A program made the translations under genes and the position numbers. Of a stretch of 64,000 nucleotides of DNA, positions 59,842 to 64,000 are shown one piece after another (within the stretch, counting starts at the first letter, position 1; every line of letters begins with the position of its first letter). Below the pieces are notes generated by a model that saw only the letters and a program-made list of their open reading frames with translations, searched no databases and was not told the DNA's origin. This DNA is from Larkinella arboricola (GTDB lineage: Bacteria; Bacteroidota; Bacteroidia; Cytophagales; Spirosomataceae). The stretch covers positions 868,001 to 932,000 of the forward strand of contig NZ_QLMC01000001.1 of the NCBI RefSeq assembly GCF_003259745.1, in the 5' to 3' direction.

Positions 59842-62550
59842 ATGAAATTCCTCAACTGGTTCATATTGATTGCTATCACGGTCGTTTGCACGTCCGAACG
59901 CCCGCATCCGTTTCGTTTCCGGGAGCAGGCCAGCGCGCAGAATGCGCCTGACAGCAGCCGCTTCTCCCACATGATGCTGGTGCAGGGGCTCGACGAGCCG
60001 ACCGAAATGGCTATTCTGCCCAACAACAACGTCCTGATCGTTGAACGGAAGGGTGGAGTCCGGCTCTATGATGCCCAGTCGAAAGAGCTTAAGACCATCG
60101 CCCACTTCAATGTCTTCAGCGGCATTGAAGATGGGTTGCTGGGCGTGGCCCTCGACCCGGACTTTAAAAACAACAATTGGGCCTACTTCTATTATGCGGT
60201 CGGTGGTGAGAAATGGGTCAACCACCTGGCACGGTATGAGTTGCGGGGTGATCAGTTGATTCAGTCCTCGAAAAAGGTCTTGCTGGAAGTGCCTACCCAA
60301 CGGAAGTACTGCTGCCACTCGGCGGGTTATCTCACCTTCGACTCCGACGGTTTGCTATATCTGTCTATTGGCGACAACACCAATGCGGAAGAAATCGAAG
60401 GACATAATCCGACCGACGAACGACCGGGCCGGGAACTGTCCGACGACCAGGCTTCGACGGCCAACAGCAACGATCTGCGCGGTAAAATTCTGCGGATCAA
60501 GCCGGAGCCAGACGGTACCTATTCCATTCCCGACGGGAATCTATTTCCAAAAGATGGCTCGAAAGGCCGTCCGGAGATTTATGTGATGGGTTGCCGCAAT
60601 CCCTTCCGGGTGTCTGTTGACCCAAAAACGAAGTACGTTTACTGGGGCGATGTAGGACCGGATACGCAGGTTCCGGCGGAAGAGGGATTTCTCAGCTACG
60701 ATGAAATCAATCAGGCCCGTAAGCCGGGTTTCTTCGGATACCCGTATTTTCTGGGCAACAACGAGGCTTTCCCCAAATACGATTTTGCGACCAAAAAGGA
60801 AGGTCCCCCGCAGGACCCCCGGCATCCGGTCAATAACTCCCCCCACAACACGGGCATCCGGGAGCTTCCCCCGGCCCAGCCCGCCATGATCTGGTACGGC
60901 AAACAGGCGTCCAGACGTTTCCCGCTGGTGGGCAAAGGAGGAGCCAGTGCGATGGCGGGCCCGGTCTATTACCGCGATCAGTTCGCCGGGGCCAAATACC
61001 GTCTGCCGGAATACTACAATGGCAAGCTTTTTATCTACGACTGGATTCGTCGGTGGATTATGGCCGTTACGCTGGATGAAAACGGCAACTACCAAAGCAT
61101 GGAGCCTTTCCTGAGCCATCTGAAACTCGTGGCTCCGATGGATATACAGTTCAATCGGGATGGGGCTATGTATATTCTGGCTTACGGAACCAACTGGTTT
61201 GCCAAAAATACCGATGCCGGTTTAATCCGGGTGGAATATACCGAAGGCAACCGAAACCCCATCGCCGATATCCGGGTCGATAAACGGTACGGCGCCACTC
61301 CCCTGAAAGTCCGGCTGTCGGCTGCGGATTCGAGAGATCACGATCCGGGCGACAAACTCAGTTATGCCTGGCAGATCAGTGCACGAAACCAGCCTTCTGC
61401 GCGCCAGTCCGGGCCGGAATTGGTCCATACGTTTACCAAACCGGGTGTGTACAACGTTGCCTTAACCGTCTCCGATCAGCATGGCGGGCAGGGAAGCACT
61501 ACGGTTCAGGTGAAAGTGGGGAACACCCCGCCGGTGGTGCAAATAAACACGACGGCCAACCGCAGTTTTTATTGGGATAATCAGCAATTGGATTATCGAA
61601 TTACCATCAAAGATCCGGAGGATGGTAAAATTGACCCCGCCCGAACCTCTGTTTCTTTTAATTACCTGCCCTACGGAAACGATCTGGCCGGTGCTTTATC
61701 GGGCGGAAGTGCGGCCGGGATGCAGCACATTCGGGGTGAGAAGCTGTTTTCGGGCTCGGATTGCAAAGCCTGTCATGCCCTCGATAAAACGTCGATAGGT
61801 CCAAGCCTGAAGGCGATTGCGGCCCGATACGGAAATAAAACCGGGGTTGTGGATCAGTTGGCCGGGAAAATCATCAAAGGGGGTAGTGGAAACTGGGGGA
61901 GTTATCAGATGACGGCTCATCCCGATCTGCCGCTGAATGAAGCCCAGGAGATGGTTCGTTATATTCTGGCTTTAAATGAACAGCAGGCTCGGTTGCCGAT
62001 GCAGGGTGCGCTGAAATTGACCGAACATGTAGGCAAAGGGCCGGAAGGGGCTTATGTACTCGTAGCGAGTTATAAAGATAAAGGAGCCAATGGGATTGAG
62101 TCTTTATCGACCAGCGAACATATCGTCCTGCGGAATCCGCTGCTTCAGACGGAAGACAATGACGGGAGCAATGTGGGGGTCGTTATTGCCACGGCCAATA
62201 CGGGTTTTGTTTCCTACGTCCGGGGCATAACCAATGGAAAATTCCTGAAATTTAACCACATCGACCTGACGCAGGTGACGCAGATGACGTACCGGGTTCA
62301 GGCGCAGCCGGCTGGTGGGCGGATCGAACTCCGTCTGGACAGCCCGCAGGGACCAATCGTCAGTACGGCAACGGTTCCGGGCCAGTCGGTGAAGGACCCC
62401 AAAACGGACTGGAACAACGTAACGGCAACGGTTCAGCCAACCACCGGCTTTCATGATCTGTACTTTGTATTTACCAATGCCGATGCGGGCCACCGGGAGC
62501 TGTTTTTTATTGATTGGCTGTCTTTCGGGCGTAACGCTTCAAGGCAATAA
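59842..62550 (+). CDS. Secreted multi-domain sugar dehydrogenase: PQQ-type beta-propeller, PKD, cytochrome c and CBM-like domains
   Basis: 902 residues with a signal-like N-terminus (LNWFILIAITVVCTS). Residues about 45-465 form the glucose/sorbosone dehydrogenase propeller (GLDEPTEMAILPNNNVLIVERKGGVRLYD; GDVGPDTQVPAEEGFLSYDEINQ). A PKD domain follows (about 475-580, with VYNVALTVSDQHGGQGSTT). A cytochrome c has its haem site at Cys641, Cys644, His645 (CKACH) and probable Met ligand in SYQMTAHP. The C-terminal 170 residues resemble a CBM6-like sugar-binding domain. It probably oxidises a sugar and passes electrons to its own haem. ThuA is absent. Confidence 0.87.
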   Translation: MKFLNWFILIAITVVCTSERPHPFRFREQASAQNAPDSSRFSHMMLVQGLDEPTEMAILPNNNVLIVERKGGVRLYDAQSKELKTIAHFNVFSGIEDGLLGVALDPDFKNNNWAYFYYAVGGEKWVNHLARYELRGDQLIQSSKKVLLEVPTQRKYCCHSAGYLTFDSDGLLYLSIGDNTNAEEIEGHNPTDERPGRELSDDQASTANSNDLRGKILRIKPEPDGTYSIPDGNLFPKDGSKGRPEIYVMGCRNPFRVSVDPKTKYVYWGDVGPDTQVPAEEGFLSYDEINQARKPGFFGYPYFLGNNEAFPKYDFATKKEGPPQDPRHPVNNSPHNTGIRELPPAQPAMIWYGKQASRRFPLVGKGGASAMAGPVYYRDQFAGAKYRLPEYYNGKLFIYDWIRRWIMAVTLDENGNYQSMEPFLSHLKLVAPMDIQFNRDGAMYILAYGTNWFAKNTDAGLIRVEYTEGNRNPIADIRVDKRYGATPLKVRLSAADSRDHDPGDKLSYAWQISARNQPSARQSGPELVHTFTKPGVYNVALTVSDQHGGQGSTTVQVKVGNTPPVVQINTTANRSFYWDNQQLDYRITIKDPEDGKIDPARTSVSFNYLPYGNDLAGALSGGSAAGMQHIRGEKLFSGSDCKACHALDKTSIGPSLKAIAARYGNKTGVVDQLAGKIIKGGSGNWGSYQMTAHPDLPLNEAQEMVRYILALNEQQARLPMQGALKLTEHVGKGPEGAYVLVASYKDKGANGIESLSTSEHIVLRNPLLQTEDNDGSNVGVVIATANTGFVSYVRGITNGKFLKFNHIDLTQVTQMTYRVQAQPAGGRIELRLDSPQGPIVSTATVPGQSVKDPKTDWNNVTATVQPTTGFHDLYFVFTNADAGHRELFFIDWLSFGRNASRQ

Positions 62551-62573
62551 TTCACTTTTGATTAGCAGACAGA

Positions 62574-63572
62574 ATGAAAGCATTTTATAATCGCCGGCAC
62601 TTCATCCGAACAACGGCAGCGGCTGGGGCCGGATTGGGGCTGGCTCAGGGCCTGTCGGCCTTCGTCAGTCGGGATACGTCGGTAGCCGAGGGGCGCCGGG
62701 TTGGGATTATCGGATTGGATACCTCGCATAGTCAGGTATTCAGCGAGATGTTAAACGACCCGAAAGCCGGTCCCGAATTGGGCGGCTACCGGGTGGTGGC
62801 GGCCTATGCGCAGGGCAGTAAAGACATCCCCTCTGCGCTTAAGATGAAACCGGATATTACCGAAGCGGTCAAAAAGCTGGGGGTAGAAATCGTGAACTCC
62901 ATTGATGAACTGCTGACCAAGGTGGATGTGGTTCTGCTGGAAACAAACGATGGACGTCCTCACCTTGAGCAGGCTTTGCCCGTATTCAAGGCGGGCAAAC
63001 GGGTGTTTATTGATAAGCCGATTGCCGCTTCCCTGGCCGATGCCAAAGCCATTTTTAAGGCGGCAACTCAATACAAAGTACCGGTTTTTACGTCGTCTGC
63101 CCTACGGTTTGACCAGAACGTGCAACAGGTCGTGGCCGGAAAAATTGGCCCTGTAACCGGTGCCGATGTGTATACGCCCGCCGAGCTGGAAGAACACCAT
63201 ATGGATTTAGCCTGGTACGGTATTCACGGCGTAGAAATGCTGTTTACCGTGATGGGTACCGGTTGTAAAAGCGTGACCCGAACCCATACCGACGGGGTTG
63301 ATCTGGTGGTGGGCGTCTGGAACGATGGCCGCGTGGGCACCGTCAGGGGAATCCGCAAAGGAGCGGCCAACATTGCCGGAACGGCTTTCGGGGAGAAAGG
63401 AATTGCCCCGCTGGGTCCTTTTCAGACCTACAAACCGCTGGTCGAGCAAATCGTACGTTTCTTTCAGACCGGAACGCCCCCTGTAAGTCCGGCAGAAACG
63501 CTGGAAATCTTCGCCTTTATCGATGCCGCCGATGTGAGCCGACGGAAAAACGGAGCCAGCGTAAACCTATAG
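62574..63572 (+). CDS. Exported Gfo/Idh/MocA-family oxidoreductase
   Basis: 332 residues. NRRHFIRTTAAAGAGLGLAQGLSAFV is a Tat signal, so it acts outside the cytoplasm with its nucleotide cofactor bound before export. The NAD(P)-binding part has GIIGLDTSHSQVFSEML, and GKRVFIDKPIAASLADAK matches the family EKP motif, here with DKP (Lys kept). It is 23 nt after the sugar dehydrogenase gene and probably part of the same sugar-oxidation module. Confidence 0.9.
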   Translation: MKAFYNRRHFIRTTAAAGAGLGLAQGLSAFVSRDTSVAEGRRVGIIGLDTSHSQVFSEMLNDPKAGPELGGYRVVAAYAQGSKDIPSALKMKPDITEAVKKLGVEIVNSIDELLTKVDVVLLETNDGRPHLEQALPVFKAGKRVFIDKPIAASLADAKAIFKAATQYKVPVFTSSALRFDQNVQQVVAGKIGPVTGADVYTPAELEEHHMDLAWYGIHGVEMLFTVMGTGCKSVTRTHTDGVDLVVGVWNDGRVGTVRGIRKGAANIAGTAFGEKGIAPLGPFQTYKPLVEQIVRFFQTGTPPVSPAETLEIFAFIDAADVSRRKNGASVNL

Positions 63573-63622
63573 GAAGCCCGCTGCCATTTGATCCGTCACC
63601 GTGTTTTCTGATACTTTTTGGG

Positions 63623-63657
63623 TAGCTTTGTACGAAGGTGGTCTTGGGACCACCTTC
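63623..63657 (+). promoter_or_regulatory. nuoA promoter element with an adjacent 10-bp hairpin
   Basis: TAGCTTTG at 63623-63630 matches TAnnTTTG. GAAGGTGGTC (63634-63643), loop TTGG, GACCACCTTC (63648-63657) is a perfect 10-bp stem. Transcription from this element would start near 63637, within the stem. If instead transcripts come from upstream, the hairpin would act as the terminator of the Gfo/Idh gene. Confidence 0.5.
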
Positions 63658-63715
63658 AACGTTTGGATTGATCCCTTTCCACCACGACCCGTAGTGCAAC
63701 CATCGTTCAGGAACC

Positions 63716-64000
63716 ATGCTCTCCGACTTCGGCATCATTCTTCTGTTTATTATCACCGGCCTGGCATTTGTTGGGCTAATTTTGTTTGTGGGGGGGCTGC
63801 TCCGCCCGAACCGCCCGAATATTGAAAAACTAACCACCTACGAGTCGGGGGAAGAACCCGTTGGTAATGCCAATGTGCAGTTCAACGTCCGGTTTTACGT
63901 GGTTGCTATTATCTTCGTTTTATTTGATGTTGAGCTGGTTTTTCTGTTTCCGTGGGCAACGGTTTTTGGTCAAAAAACGTTGATTGAAGAGACGGGTGGT
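63716..64000 (+). CDS. nuoA: NADH-quinone oxidoreductase subunit A, cut by window edge
   Basis: Membrane subunit of respiratory complex I. From the ATG at 63716, 95 residues are present and open at the edge. Visible: an N-terminal helix, then [38 protein letters not shown], the family signature (shown in part: [17 protein letters not shown]). The rest of nuo should follow outside the window. Confidence 0.95.
   Translation, partial: MLSDFGIILLFIITGLAFVGLILFVGGLLRPNRPNIEKLTTYESGEEPVGNANVQFNVRFYVVAIIFVLFDVELVFLFPWATVFGQKTLIEETGG

Noticed and set aside
1-64000. tRNA, rRNA, insertion sequences, prophage, CRISPR-Cas
   Set aside because: No cloverleaf TPsiC-type signature, transposase, integrase, cas gene or regular repeat-spacer array was recognised by eye.

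Overview
The window looks like chromosomal DNA from a member of the Bacteroidota, most likely the order Cytophagales (Spirosoma/Larkinella-like). This is inferred from the SusC/SusD pair with an ECF sigma factor and FecR, the Bacteroidota-type alternative GlmU, LA_2272-type repeats, several TAnnTTTG-type -7 promoter elements, the scarcity of Shine-Dalgarno sequences, and a G+C content that by eye is moderately high (mid-50s percent). No rRNA, tRNA, phage, insertion sequence or CRISPR array was recognised. Both window edges cut genes: mntH at the left and nuoA at the right.

Layout. 1-1509: a manganese module, with mntH divergent from a DtxR/MntR-type repressor and two matching operator palindromes between them. 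1536-2612: an LptF/LptG-type permease followed by a 3 x 14 bp tandem repeat. 2744-11070: a run of membrane and envelope genes (EamA transporter, two GT-C-like membrane proteins, a GtrB-like glycosyltransferase, an MBOAT O-acyltransferase, a secreted double-SGNH esterase) that reads as a surface-glycan assembly and acylation locus. 11076-16608: moxR, prmC, ribD, nagA, aroE and a small lipoprotein. 16767-23722: a co-directional run with the alternative glmU, holB, rimB, rimK, hemC, a GNAT enzyme, a cyclophilin and an RmlD-like reductase. 23818-29013: a secreted hypothetical protein, a GMC oxidoreductase with its small subunit, and a YgiQ radical SAM protein.

29080-33266: a multi-domain lipoprotein, a sigma factor overlapping a gene for an inner-membrane-anchored barrel-like protein, and two small secreted low-complexity proteins. 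33353-37374: a CE15 glucuronoyl esterase and a GH10 xylanase (hemicellulose use), separated by an old yellow enzyme and an ArsR regulator. 37455-40705: an LA_2272 repeat protein, then a WYL regulator with two small ligand-binding-type proteins. 40758-46504: Nudix, ruvX, two tandem peptide deformylases, an omega-amidase, an aminotransferase and adenosylhomocysteinase. 46618-52434: a broken small gene, an M1 peptidase, a 5'-nucleotidase split over two genes, a type II NADH dehydrogenase and a fatty acid hydroxylase. 52647-63572: an ECF sigma / FecR / SusC / SusD uptake system followed by a secreted sugar dehydrogenase-cytochrome c fusion and a Gfo/Idh/MocA oxidoreductase.

The most unusual non-coding signal is a family of intergenic palindromes. 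Three copies (7902-7980, 26971-27055, 46506-46584) each have two 33-nt arms built of four degenerate 7-mers of the GAGTTAA type plus a 5-nt remainder, around a 13 or 19 nt loop. All three lie just 3' of a gene. Two looser palindromes of another, purine-rich sequence occur at 34651-34703 and 45081-45158.
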